A DNA stretch of 64,000 nt from assembly GCF_004341515.1 (NCBI RefSeq), contig NZ_SLZF01000003.1:682001-746000 (forward strand). The letters are read 5' to 3'. The stretch is from Allobosea sp. BK604 (GTDB lineage: Bacteria; Pseudomonadota; Alphaproteobacteria; Rhizobiales; Beijerinckiaceae). The position numbers and the translations under genes were made by a program. The notes beneath the pieces are model-generated. The model ran no database searches. It had not been told where the DNA came from and was given only the letters and a program-made list of their open reading frames with translations. This document shows, piece after piece, positions 15,424 through 24,872 of the stretch (the first letter of the stretch is position 1; every line of letters begins with the position of its first letter).

Positions 15424-17265
15424 ATGAAGCTCGGCCGCGTCACTGACGACACCCTCGCGCTCTTCGCCCGCGTCTGGCGCGAACGCATCAGCGCCTACCT
15501 CCCGCAAATGGCGATGATCCTCGGCCTCGTCATCGTCATCGCGGCGACGACGAGCTTCTATCCGATCCTGATCAAGGCGGCCTTCGACGCCTTCGCCGAC
15601 CCGCTGACGGCGGAATCGACCGGTTTCGTCCGCCGTGCCGAGCGGCTGGTCTCCAAGTCGATCGACATCGAGATCGGCGTGGTCAATGCCGTCGCGATCG
15701 TCGTGGTCATCGTCACCGCGATTAAGGGCTTCTCGCTGCTGGCGCAGACGGTGATGACCAACAGCGTCGTCAGCCGGATCGAGGCCGACATGCAGACCGC
15801 GCTCTACGCGCATCTGATCGATGCCGATCTCGCCCAGCTCCAGCGCGAGAACCCGGCTTCCCTCACCCAGCGCTTCACCACAGATTTCACCTTCGTCAAG
15901 GAAGCGCTGACCCGGATCATCAACATCGCCGTGCGCGATGTGGTGACGGCGATCGCGCTGGTCGGCGCCATGCTCTGGATCGACTGGCAGATGACGCTGG
16001 TCGTGCTGCTGATCGCGCCGATCGTCGCCCGGCCGATCGGCCGCATCGGCAAGAAGCTGCGCCGCATGGCGCTGTCGCAGCAGGAGCAGACGGGCATCAT
16101 GGCCGGGCTCGTCACCGAGAGCCTGCAGGGCGCCCGCGTCGCCAAGACCGATTCGCTCGAGCCCTATCTCAAGTCCCGCGCCGCCCAGGCGTTCGAGACC
16201 ATCCGCACGCTGAAGATGAAGGCGGCCAATGCCCGCGGCCGGCTCGACCCGCTGCTCGAGGTCGCGGGCGGCATCGCGGTCGCGGGCGTGCTGGCCGCGA
16301 TCGGGGTGCGCATCACCTCCGGCAGTTCGACGGTCGGCGATTTCACCGGCTATGTCTCGGCGCTGCTGCTGGCGGCGCAGCCGATGCGCTCGCTCGGCAA
16401 TCTCAACGCCATCGTCCAGGAGGCCGGCGCCTCGCTGAAGCGCTATTACGCGCTGATCGACGAGAAGCCGCTGATCACCGAGCGGCCCGACGCCAGGCCC
16501 CTCGAAATCCGCAATGGCGAGGTCGCCTTCCGCCATCTCCGCTTTCGCTATCGCGACGAGGCCCGCGCGCTCGAAGGCATCGATCTCGTCGCACAGGGCG
16601 GCAAGATGACGGCGCTGGTCGGCCGCTCCGGCTCCGGCAAGTCGACCCTGCTCGCCCTGGTGCCACGCCTCTACGATCCGACCGATGGGCGCATCGAGAT
16701 CGATGGCCAGGACCTGCGCGACGTCACGCTGGCGAGCCTGCGCGCCCAGGTCGGCGTCGTCAGCCAGGATGTCGTGCTCTTCGACGACACGGTGCGCGCC
16801 AATATCGCCTTCGGCCGGCCCGGCGCGAGCGAGGACGAGATCGTCGCGGCAGCCAAGGGCGCCGCCGCCCATGATTTCATCATGGCGATGCCGGAAGGCT
16901 ATGATTCACAGGTCGGCGAGCGCGGCTCGAAACTCTCGGGCGGCGAGCGCCAGCGCATCGCGATTGCCCGCGCCATCCTCAAGGACGCGCCGATCCTCCT
17001 GCTCGACGAGGCGACGAGCGCGCTCGACACCGAGTCCGAGCGCCTTGTCCAGCAGGCCCTGGCGCGGCTGATGAAGAACCGCACGACGCTGGTGATCGCC
17101 CACCGGCTCTCAACCGTGCGCGAGGCCGACCTCATCGTCGTGCTCGAGGAGGGCAGGATCGTCGAGACCGGCAGCCATGACGCGCTGCTCGCGCATGACG
17201 GCACCTATGCCCGCCTGCACCGGCTGCAATTCGCCGAAGGCCCGTCCTACTCGGAAGGGCTCTGA
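15424..17265 (+). CDS. MsbA-like ABC exporter (fused TMD-NBD)
   Basis: A 613-aa half-transporter. Six membrane helices lie in residues ~15-320 (MAMILGLVIVIAATTSFYPILIK, AIVVVIVTAIKGFSLLA, VTAIALVGAMLWIDWQMTLV, VAGGIAVAGVLAAIGV). The C-terminal ATPase has Walker A LVGRSGSGKSTLL, signature KLSGGERQRIAIARAI, Walker B ILLLDEATSALD and H-loop IAHRLS. Homodimers of this type flip lipids (lipid A, glycolipids) or export peptides and drugs. ATG 15424 is chosen because family homology starts there; an in-frame ATG at 15358 adds 22 basic residues. No ribosome binding site is clear for either. Confidence 0.88.
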   Translation: MKLGRVTDDTLALFARVWRERISAYLPQMAMILGLVIVIAATTSFYPILIKAAFDAFADPLTAESTGFVRRAERLVSKSIDIEIGVVNAVAIVVVIVTAIKGFSLLAQTVMTNSVVSRIEADMQTALYAHLIDADLAQLQRENPASLTQRFTTDFTFVKEALTRIINIAVRDVVTAIALVGAMLWIDWQMTLVVLLIAPIVARPIGRIGKKLRRMALSQQEQTGIMAGLVTESLQGARVAKTDSLEPYLKSRAAQAFETIRTLKMKAANARGRLDPLLEVAGGIAVAGVLAAIGVRITSGSSTVGDFTGYVSALLLAAQPMRSLGNLNAIVQEAGASLKRYYALIDEKPLITERPDARPLEIRNGEVAFRHLRFRYRDEARALEGIDLVAQGGKMTALVGRSGSGKSTLLALVPRLYDPTDGRIEIDGQDLRDVTLASLRAQVGVVSQDVVLFDDTVRANIAFGRPGASEDEIVAAAKGAAAHDFIMAMPEGYDSQVGERGSKLSGGERQRIAIARAILKDAPILLLDEATSALDTESERLVQQALARLMKNRTTLVIAHRLSTVREADLIVVLEEGRIVETGSHDALLAHDGTYARLHRLQFAEGPSYSEGL

Positions 17266-17292
17266 AGGCCCCTCCGCCTGAGACCGCCGAGA

Positions 17293-17880
17293 TCAGGGCT
17301 CGCGTGCCAGCGCATCCGCCGCGGCGGCAAAACCGCGGAACGAGAAGGGCAGCGCCACCGGGCGGCCGGCCGCATCGAGATAGCGCAGCTGGCCGGCCTC
17401 GCTATAGGCGCGCCAGCGCTTCAGCAGATCCTCGGTCAGGTTGACCTCGCCGAAGCAGCCGCCGGGCAGGCAACGCTGGAACGGGGCGAGCGTGCCCTCG
17501 TCCTTCTCGCCCAGCGCGGCGCGCACGCCGGCATTGTTGCCGAGTGTCACGTTCGGCGCGACCTGGATCACCAGCTTGTAGGGCTCGTTGCGGCTCGGCC
17601 GGCCGATCGCGATCAGTGCGACCGGCGCGCGCTGGCCCTGGTTGGTCACCAGCGTCTGCACCATCTCGCAGACCCGTGTGCCGACGCCCTGCTGGCAGCG
17701 ATAGGTCCAGTCGCCATAGCTCGCCGTCGTATTATCGGGCTGGGAGACGCTGCCGGGCCCGGCTTGCGACGCCTGAGCGTTTGCGGCGGGCCGCTGCGCC
17801 TGTGCGAAAGCCGGCGCGCCGAGGGCCAGGGCGAAAAGGACAGTAAGTGACGTAATCGTAGGCTTCACGAGAGTATCCAT
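17293..17880 (-). CDS. Invasion-associated locus B (IalB) family protein
   Basis: A 195-aa exported protein: signal ending ...GAPAFAQAQ near residue 28, a Gln/Ala/Pro linker, then the IalB domain. It starts YGDWTYRCQQ and includes VCEMVQTLVTNQGQRAPVALIAIG, LVIQVAPNVTLGNNAGVRAAL and FQRCLPGGCFGEVNLT. Its conserved cysteines (YRCQQ, VCEM, RCLPGGC) probably form disulfides in the periplasm. The family is named from Bartonella but is widespread in free-living alphaproteobacteria, so pathogenicity is not implied. It is convergent with the ABC exporter, with 27 bp between stops. Confidence 0.9.
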   Translation of the reverse strand: MDTLVKPTITSLTVLFALALGAPAFAQAQRPAANAQASQAGPGSVSQPDNTTASYGDWTYRCQQGVGTRVCEMVQTLVTNQGQRAPVALIAIGRPSRNEPYKLVIQVAPNVTLGNNAGVRAALGEKDEGTLAPFQRCLPGGCFGEVNLTEDLLKRWRAYSEAGQLRYLDAAGRPVALPFSFRGFAAAADALAREP

Positions 17881-17964
17881 CCCTTTGACTGCGGCGCGGC
17901 GAGCGCGCTTTCCGTCCGGCTGGAATCAGCCGAGCGATAAGAATTCGCGCAAGATCGATATCTT

Positions 17965-18013
17965 GAGCATGTTCTTATCGCAAAAGTGCGTGCCACTTTT
18001 GCGGAACATGCTC
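17965..18013. repeat. GAGCATGTTC hairpin repeat, best copy
   Basis: Arm one is GAGCATGTTC plus CGCAAAAGTG (17965-17974 and 17979-17988, with a 4-nt bulge); arm two is CACTTTTGCGGAACATGCTC (17994-18013); the loop is 5 nt. A diverged copy lies at 373-420. It sits in the gap between obgE and ialB, downstream of one and upstream of the other, and is followed by no U-tract, so a repeat element is likelier than a dedicated terminator. Confidence 0.7.
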
Positions 18014-18085
18014 TAAGAGCGTTTCGCGCGAGACCGTGCAAGGCTTTCTATACAGCGCCGAGAACGGCCGTTCACACCCCCTGAA

Positions 18086-19141
<1,056 letters not shown>

Positions 19142-19298
19142 TCAGTAATCGCAGGCGAACAGCAGGGCAATGCGCCGCGCGGCGACGCCGACATGCAGCC
19201 CATGAGCCGCCGCCCCGGCTCCACCCCCTATCGTCGACGCTGAGAAGACTGGACGCCCCGCACTTCGCCAACGCACAATCGCATTCCGACTGGCCCGA

Positions 19299-20372
19299 AT
19301 GAGCGTCCCCATGTCCGAGATCGCGTCCAAGACCAGCACCGGCCGTTTCTTCGAAGATTTCAAGCTCGGCGAGACCATCGTGCACGCGACGCCGCGCACC
19401 GTCCGCGCCGGCGATGGGCCGCTTTATACGGCGCTCTACGGCACGCGCTTCGCCGTGCAGTCCTCCGATGCCTTTGCGCAGGCGGTGGGCTACCCGGCCG
19501 CGCCGGTCGACGATCTCCTGGTCTTCCATATCGTCTTCGGCAAGACCGTGCCGGATGTCTCGCTCAACGCCGTCGCCAATCTCGGCTATGCCGATGGCCG
19601 CTTCCTGCGGCCGGTCTATCCGGGCGATACGCTGGTCACGACCTCCGAGGTCATCGGCCTGAAGCAGACCTCGGCCGGCGATGCCGGCATCGTCTATGTC
19701 CGTTCGATCGGCCGCAACCAGGATGGCGAGATCGTCCTGAGCTATGCGCGCTGGGTTTTGGTGCGCAAGCGCCGGCCCGGCTCGCCGGCCCATGCAGAGC
19801 AGGTGCCGGAGCTGCCGAAGAGCGTGCTGCCGGAGCAACTCGGCGAGAGCTGCCCGCCGCTCGATCTCGCCGCCTATGACGACGGCCTGGCCGGCTCATC
19901 CTTCCGCTGGGGCGACTACACGGTCGGCGAACGTATCGACCATGTCGACGGGGTCACGGTCGAGGAGGCCGAGCATCAGCTCGCGACGAGACTCTACCAG
20001 AACACCGCCAAAATCCATTTCGATGCCTATGCCGCGCGCGAGACCCGCTTCGGCAAGCGCCTGATCTATGGCGGCCATGTCATCAGCCTGGCGCGGGCGC
20101 TCTCCTTCAACGGGCTCGGCAACGCCTTCCATATTGCCGCAATCAATGGCGGCCGGCATGTCGCGCCGCTCTTTGCGGGCGATACGGTTTTTGCCTGGAG
20201 CGAAGTGCTGGAGGCGGCCGAGCTTCCGGGCCGGCAGGATGTCGGCGCGCTCAGGCTGAGGCTGGTCGCGACCAAGAACCGGCCCTGCGGCGAGTTCCCG
20301 CTGCGCCTGGGTGACGGCTATGCCGATGGCGTGATCCTCGATTTCGATTATTGGGCGCTGTTGCCGCGCTGA
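19299..20372 (+). CDS. mch: Mesaconyl-CoA hydratase (double MaoC-fold)
   Basis: A 357-aa protein with two hot-dog (MaoC) domains: residues ~15-165 (GRFFEDFKLGETIVHATPRTV, FRPVYPGDTL-type region) and ~195-357 (YTVGERIDHVDGVTVEEAEHQLATRLYQNTAKIHFD, LIYGGHVISLARALSFNGL). The length, the AVQSSDAFAQ segment and the NTAKIHFD segment match the mesaconyl-CoA hydratase / beta-methylmalyl-CoA dehydratase of the ethylmalonyl-CoA pathway, used for C2 and C1 assimilation. It is divergent from obgE and upstream of sdhCDAB. A CitE-like malyl-CoA-type enzyme at 41003 could act in the same pathway. A generic MaoC dehydratase is the alternative. Confidence 0.8.
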   Translation: MSVPMSEIASKTSTGRFFEDFKLGETIVHATPRTVRAGDGPLYTALYGTRFAVQSSDAFAQAVGYPAAPVDDLLVFHIVFGKTVPDVSLNAVANLGYADGRFLRPVYPGDTLVTTSEVIGLKQTSAGDAGIVYVRSIGRNQDGEIVLSYARWVLVRKRRPGSPAHAEQVPELPKSVLPEQLGESCPPLDLAAYDDGLAGSSFRWGDYTVGERIDHVDGVTVEEAEHQLATRLYQNTAKIHFDAYAARETRFGKRLIYGGHVISLARALSFNGLGNAFHIAAINGGRHVAPLFAGDTVFAWSEVLEAAELPGRQDVGALRLRLVATKNRPCGEFPLRLGDGYADGVILDFDYWALLPR

Positions 20373-20426
20373 GATCGGCACCGCGCACTGGCCTTCCGGC
20401 CGGACCATGCCATATCGCCAGAAGTG

Positions 20427-20459
20427 AGTTACAAATTACAAAATCTGTATCCTGTAACT
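20427..20459. promoter_or_regulatory. Inverted repeat upstream of sdhC
   Basis: AGTTACA (20427-20433) and TGTAACT (20453-20459) form perfect 7-bp arms around a 19-bp AT-rich spacer, inside the 205-bp leader between the mesaconyl-CoA hydratase stop and sdhC. Its position and AT richness in a GC-rich genome make it a candidate operator for the sdh operon. No matching regulator is identifiable. Confidence 0.45.
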
Positions 20460-20577
20460 GCGCCTGGAGCATGCCGCGTTGCAGCACGAGGCCAGTTTCG
20501 CTAGAGAGCCAATCACTCTAGAACCGTCCCAAATGGGACAGGGCCCTCTGCCCGGGCCTGCAGATCGGGAGCTCAAC

Positions 20578-20973
20578 TTGGCCGAGGTCAAACCGGCGGC
20601 ACGCCCGCTTTCGCCGCATCTGCAGATCTACCGCTGGTCCTGGACCATGGCGATGTCGATCGCCCATCGCGCCACCGGCTCGGCGCTCTATGCCGGCACC
20701 GTGCTGATCGCCGCCTGGCTGATCGCTGCTGCCTCCGGCCCCGCGGCCTATGAGACCGCGCAGGCGATCGCCGGCTCGATCCTCGGCCGGCTCGTGCTCT
20801 TCGGATATTCTTTCGTGCTGCTGCACCACATGGTCGGCGGCCTGCGCCATTTCGTCTGGGATACGGGCCGGGGCTACGATCCCGAAACCCGCATGAAACT
20901 GGCGAAATACAGCGTCTTCGTCTCCGGCGGGCTGACGATCCTGCTCTGGATCATCGTGCTGGCGGCCGGCTGA
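20578..20973 (+). CDS. sdhC: Succinate dehydrogenase cytochrome b556 subunit
   Basis: A 131-aa, three-helix membrane anchor of complex II. RPLSPHLQIYRWSWTMAMSIAHRATGSALYAG is the SdhC hallmark containing quinone-site residues, and FVLLHHMVGGLRHFVWD holds the heme-ligand histidine region. TTG 20578 is taken as the start: it has a GGGAG site 6-7 nt upstream and gives the usual length. Upstream in-frame ATG codons would add non-homologous residues. It is the first gene of sdhCDAB, followed 12 bp later by sdhD. Confidence 0.9.
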   Translation: MAEVKPAARPLSPHLQIYRWSWTMAMSIAHRATGSALYAGTVLIAAWLIAAASGPAAYETAQAIAGSILGRLVLFGYSFVLLHHMVGGLRHFVWDTGRGYDPETRMKLAKYSVFVSGGLTILLWIIVLAAG

Positions 20974-20985
20974 GGAGTTTCTGTC

Positions 20986-21378
20986 ATGCTGTCCAACTCC
21001 TCCATGCGCACCCCGCTCGGCCGCGTCCGCGGCCTGGGTTCGGCGAAATCCGGCACCGGCCATTTCTGGCTGCAGCGCGTCACCGCCGTCTCCAACCTCA
21101 TACTGGCCATCATCTTCCTTGGCCTGGTGATCTCCCTGATCGGCAAGCCCTATGCGGCCGCCGTCGCGACCCTGTCGAATCCGCTGGTCGCGATCCTGAT
21201 GCTGCTCTTCGTGCTCTCCGGAGCGATCCATATGCGGCTCGGCATGCAGGTGATCATCGAGGACTACGTCCATGACGAGGGTCTCAAGATCGCCGCCGTG
21301 ATCGGCAATACCTTCTTCGCGATCGCGATCGGCGCGGCCTGCGCCTTCGCGCTCCTGAAACTCTCGTTCGGAGGCTGA
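20986..21378 (+). CDS. sdhD: Succinate dehydrogenase membrane anchor subunit
   Basis: A 130-aa, three-helix subunit. It begins with the matrix/cytoplasm-facing [28 protein letters not shown], the alphaproteobacterial SdhD signature. The segment [22 protein letters not shown] carries the histidine expected as the second heme b ligand. With SdhC it anchors SdhAB and forms the ubiquinone site. It starts 12 bp after sdhC and ends 4 bp before sdhA. Confidence 0.93.
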   Translation: MLSNSSMRTPLGRVRGLGSAKSGTGHFWLQRVTAVSNLILAIIFLGLVISLIGKPYAAAVATLSNPLVAILMLLFVLSGAIHMRLGMQVIIEDYVHDEGLKIAAVIGNTFFAIAIGAACAFALLKLSFGG

Positions 21379-21382
21379 TCCC

Positions 21383-23215
21383 ATGGCGATCACCCGCTCC
21401 CGCCCGGTGCCGGCTTATACCGGCCAGGCCTACCAGATCACCGACCACACCTTCGACGTCGTGGTCGTCGGCGCTGGCGGCGCCGGGCTCCGCGCCACGG
21501 TCGGCTGCTCGCAGGCCGGGCTGAAGACCGCCTGTATCTCGAAAGTGTTCCCGACGCGCTCGCACACGGTCGCCGCCCAAGGCGGCGTCGCCGCCTCGCT
21601 CGGCAATATGGGCAAGGACACCTGGCAGTGGCACATGTACGACACCGTCAAGGGGTCGGACTGGCTCGGTGACCAGGACGCGATCGAATATCTCGTGCGC
21701 AACGCACCGGCGGCCGTCTACGAGCTCGAGCACTGGGGCGTGCCCTTCTCGCGCACCGAGGACGGCAAGATCTACCAGCGCCCATTCGGCGGCATGACCA
21801 CCGAATTCGGCAACGGCCCGGCGGCTCAGCGCACCTGCGCGGCGGCCGACCGCACCGGCCACGCCATGCTGCACACGCTCTACGGCCAGGCGCTGCGCTA
21901 CAATACCGAGTTCTTCATCGAGTATTTCGCCATCGACCTGATCATGGACGAGGATGGCAAGTGCCGCGGCGTGATCGCGCTCAAGCTCGATGACGGCACG
22001 CTGCACCGTTTCCGCTCGCAAATGACCATCCTGGCGACGGGCGGTTACGGGCGCTCCTATTTCTCGGCGACCTCGGCCCATACCTGCACCGGCGACGGCG
22101 GCGGCATGGTGCTGCGCGCCGGCCTGCCGCTGCAGGACATGGAGTTCGTGCAGTTCCACCCGACCGGCATCTACGGCTCCGGCTGCCTGATCACCGAGGG
22201 TGCGCGCGGCGAGGGCGGCTACCTGACCAATTCCGAGGGCGAGCGCTTCATGGAGCGCTACGCCCCCTCGGCCAAGGATCTCGCCTCGCGCGACGTCGTC
22301 TCACGCTCGATGACGATGGAGATCCGGGCCGGCCGCGGCGTCGGCAAGAACAAGGACCACATCTACCTGCATCTCGACCATCTCGACCCGAAGATCCTGC
22401 ACGAGCGCCTGCCCGGCATCTCGGAGAGCGCCAAGATCTTCGCCGGCGTCGACGTCACCCGCGAGCCGATCCCGGTGATCCCGACCGTGCATTACAACAT
22501 GGGCGGCATCCCGACGAACTTCCACGGCGAGGTTCTGACCAAGGTCGACGGCAATCCCGACGCGGTGGTGCCCGGGCTGATGGCGATCGGCGAGGCGGCC
22601 TGCGTCTCCGTCCATGGCGCCAACCGCCTCGGCTCCAACTCGCTGATCGACCTCGTCGTCTTCGGCCGGGCCGCGGGCCTGCGCTGCGCCGAGATCGTGA
22701 CGCCGGGCGAGAAGCAGGCCGAGCTGCCGGCCAATTCCGCCGATCTCTCGCTCACCCGCCTCGAGCGTTACCGCAACGCTTCCGGCGGCACGCCGACGGC
22801 GGTGCTGCGCGACAAGATGCAGCGGACGATGCAGGACAACTGCGCCGTCTACCGCACCGGCGAGACGCTGGAAGAAGGCCACAAGCAGATCCACGAGGTC
22901 TGGGCCGGCATCCAGGATATCGGGACGACCGACCGCTCGCTGATCTGGAACTCGGACCTGATCGAGACGCTCGAATTCGAGAACCTGATCACCCAGGCGG
23001 TGGTGACGATGGATTCGGCGCTGCAGCGCCCGGAGAGCCGCGGCGCGCATGCCCGCGAGGATTATCCGGACCGGGACGACAAGGACTGGATGAAGCACAC
23101 GCTCGCCTGGATCGACGATTCCAAGCGCACGGTCACGCTCGACGACCGGCCGGTGCACACCTACACGATGTCGAACGACATCGAGTACATCAAGCCGAAG
23201 GCGCGGGTGTATTGA
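21383..23215 (+). CDS. sdhA: Succinate dehydrogenase flavoprotein subunit
   Basis: A 610-aa protein of full normal length. The FAD-binding Rossmann start is [20 protein letters not shown], and the covalent FAD histidine lies in [14 protein letters not shown] (~residue 60). Catalytic and substrate motifs include [25 protein letters not shown] and [20 protein letters not shown]. The C-terminal helical domain ends [13 protein letters not shown]. It oxidises succinate to fumarate in the TCA cycle at the inner membrane. Assembly of FAD into SdhA may involve the DUF1674 protein at 59849. Confidence 0.98.
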   Translation: MAITRSRPVPAYTGQAYQITDHTFDVVVVGAGGAGLRATVGCSQAGLKTACISKVFPTRSHTVAAQGGVAASLGNMGKDTWQWHMYDTVKGSDWLGDQDAIEYLVRNAPAAVYELEHWGVPFSRTEDGKIYQRPFGGMTTEFGNGPAAQRTCAAADRTGHAMLHTLYGQALRYNTEFFIEYFAIDLIMDEDGKCRGVIALKLDDGTLHRFRSQMTILATGGYGRSYFSATSAHTCTGDGGGMVLRAGLPLQDMEFVQFHPTGIYGSGCLITEGARGEGGYLTNSEGERFMERYAPSAKDLASRDVVSRSMTMEIRAGRGVGKNKDHIYLHLDHLDPKILHERLPGISESAKIFAGVDVTREPIPVIPTVHYNMGGIPTNFHGEVLTKVDGNPDAVVPGLMAIGEAACVSVHGANRLGSNSLIDLVVFGRAAGLRCAEIVTPGEKQAELPANSADLSLTRLERYRNASGGTPTAVLRDKMQRTMQDNCAVYRTGETLEEGHKQIHEVWAGIQDIGTTDRSLIWNSDLIETLEFENLITQAVVTMDSALQRPESRGAHAREDYPDRDDKDWMKHTLAWIDDSKRTVTLDDRPVHTYTMSNDIEYIKPKARVY

Positions 23216-23474
23216 GAGCTTCGATGCCCGGTTCGGCGATCATGAAGACGACCTGGAAGCAACCAGCTGGAGCTGCGTTGACCAGTGTTTGATTCCAGGC
23301 TTCATGCGACGGTTCCAATCGCCAGGCCGGGAACGATGATGTTCGCGCTGATGCAAGCCCACGGCATCGCCCCGCTCGGGGTCATGGAAGACACCATGAC
23401 CGGGCATGGTCGCTTGCAATCCCTGACATTCTTGGGCCGAAAGGCCCCGTCCACCGAGCCCTCGGCGAGGTCCC
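23216..23474. other. 259-bp sdhA-sdhB gap
   Basis: The gap is unusually long within an otherwise tight sdh operon. A 65-codon open frame (23285-23482) crosses the sdhB start and has no protein-like features, so it is not called. No repeat, obvious promoter or recognisable RNA was seen. Confidence 0.5.
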
Positions 23475-24272
23475 ATGGCTGAATTCACGCTCCCGCAGAA
23501 CTCCCGCCTGACCGAGGGCAAGACCTGGCCGAAGCCGGCCGGCTCGCACAAGCTCACCGAGTTCAAGATTTATCGCTGGGATCCGGATACCGGCGCCAAT
23601 CCGCGCACCGACACCTATTATGTCAATCGCGACGATTGCGGCCCGATGGTGCTGGACGCGCTGATCTGGATCAAGAACAAGGTCGACCCGACGCTGACCT
23701 TCCGGCGCTCCTGCCGCGAGGGCATCTGCGGCTCCTGCGCCATGAACATGGACGGCAAGAACGGGCTCGCCTGCACGACCGGCATCGACGAGTGCGGCGG
23801 CAAGGGCAAGAGTTCGGGCAAGGTCGCGATCTACCCGCTGCCGCATATGCCGGTGATCAAGGATCTCGTGCCTGACCTCACCCGCTTCTACGCCCAGCAT
23901 GCCTCGATCGAGCCCTGGCTGAAGACCACGACGCCGGCGCCGGAGAAGGAATGGCGTCAGGCCAAGGATGATCGCGAGAAGCTCGACGGGCTCTACGAAT
24001 GCATCCTCTGCGCCTGCTGCTCGACCTCCTGCCCGAGCTATTGGTGGAACGGTGACCGCTATCTCGGTCCGGCCGCGCTGCTGCAGGCCTATCGTTGGCT
24101 GATCGATAGCCGCGACGAGGCGACCGGCGAGCGTCTCGACAATCTCGAGGACCCCTTCCGGCTCTATCGCTGCCACACCATCATGAACTGCGCGAATGCC
24201 TGCCCGAAGGGCCTGAACCCGGCCAAGGCGATCGCGGAAGTCAAGAAGATGATGGTGGCCCGTCAGGTCTGA
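23475..24272 (+). CDS. sdhB: Succinate dehydrogenase iron-sulfur subunit
   Basis: A 265-aa electron-transfer subunit. The plant-type [2Fe-2S] ligands lie in [21 protein letters not shown]. The C-terminal ferredoxin-like half carries [16 protein letters not shown] and [21 protein letters not shown] for the [4Fe-4S] and [3Fe-4S] clusters. It passes electrons from SdhA to quinone. ATG 23475 follows a GAGG site. Confidence 0.98.
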   Translation: MAEFTLPQNSRLTEGKTWPKPAGSHKLTEFKIYRWDPDTGANPRTDTYYVNRDDCGPMVLDALIWIKNKVDPTLTFRRSCREGICGSCAMNMDGKNGLACTTGIDECGGKGKSSGKVAIYPLPHMPVIKDLVPDLTRFYAQHASIEPWLKTTTPAPEKEWRQAKDDREKLDGLYECILCACCSTSCPSYWWNGDRYLGPAALLQAYRWLIDSRDEATGERLDNLEDPFRLYRCHTIMNCANACPKGLNPAKAIAEVKKMMVARQV

Positions 24273-24280
24273 GACGCCTG

Positions 24281-24338
24281 TCATTGCGAGCGTAGCGAAG
24301 CAATCCAGCATCGAGCTTGTGGATTCCGGATTGCTTCG
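24281..24338. repeat. TCATTGCGAGCG-type dispersed repeat
   Basis: Starts TCATTGCGAGCG and has inverted arms CGAAGCAATCC (24296-24306) and GGATTGCTTCG (24328-24338). Elements with this wording are common between genes in alphaproteobacteria. It lies directly after sdhB and before the macro-domain gene and could form the sdh operon's terminal hairpin. Confidence 0.6.
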
Positions 24339-24382
24339 TCGCCATGCTTCGCGCGACAAGGTCGGGGCGCTTCGGAGGGGAC

Positions 24383-24865
24383 GTGACGATCCACTTCGTT
24401 TCCGGCGACATTCTCCAGGCCCGCGAGCAGTATATCGCGCAAGGTGTCGCTGTGGGAAATCAGGAAGGCCTCGGAACCGGCCTGGCCTTCAAAATCTCGT
24501 CCCGATGGCCGGAAGTGCAGGCCGCATTCAAGCGCCATGCCCGGCAAGGGCGGTTCAATGGCGGCGACATCTGGGTCCATCCGCCATTGGAGGGCGGACC
24601 AGGCTTTATCTACCTTGCGACCCAACCGGACATGTACCATGCGACACTGCCCTTCCTGCGGCGCTCCGTGAGGAAGTTGGCAAATTGGGCCAAGGCGTCA
24701 GCAGTCGAATCCATAGCCTTGCCGAAAATCGGGGCCGGACTTGGAAAACTGTCCTGGTCGGAGGAGGTGAAGCCCCTCCTGAGTGAGAGCCTCCGCGAAC
24801 ACCCGTGCGCCTTCATGGTCTATGAAGACTACACTCACGGGATGGATGCAGCTCCGCCCGCCTGA
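24383..24865 (+). CDS. Macro-domain (ADP-ribose-binding/hydrolase) protein
   Basis: A 160-aa stand-alone macro domain. It begins TIHFVSGDILQ, the usual first strand with the conserved Asp, then GVAVGNQEGLGTGLAFKISSRWPEVQAAFK. The loop IALPKIGAGLGKLSWSEEV matches the phosphate-binding loop of the TARG1/DarG-like subgroup. Such proteins remove ADP-ribose from protein or DNA or bind its derivatives. GTG 24383 is chosen because GGAGGGG lies just upstream; the longer frame adds residues encoded by repeat DNA. No partner ADP-ribosyltransferase is encoded nearby. It is convergent with the FAD oxidoreductase. Confidence 0.85.
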   Translation: MTIHFVSGDILQAREQYIAQGVAVGNQEGLGTGLAFKISSRWPEVQAAFKRHARQGRFNGGDIWVHPPLEGGPGFIYLATQPDMYHATLPFLRRSVRKLANWAKASAVESIALPKIGAGLGKLSWSEEVKPLLSESLREHPCAFMVYEDYTHGMDAAPPA

Positions 24866-24872
24866 GGCAGGC

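Noticed and set aside
15310..16872. 520-codon minus-strand frame opposite the ABC exporter
   Set aside because: The exporter carries all ATPase motifs; the antisense frame does not resemble any protein.
17293..17880. IalB as evidence for a pathogen
   Set aside because: IalB-family proteins are common in free-living alphaproteobacteria and no other virulence genes are present.
23285..23482. 65-codon frame in the sdhA-sdhB gap
   Set aside because: It runs into the sdhB start in another frame and has no protein-like pattern.
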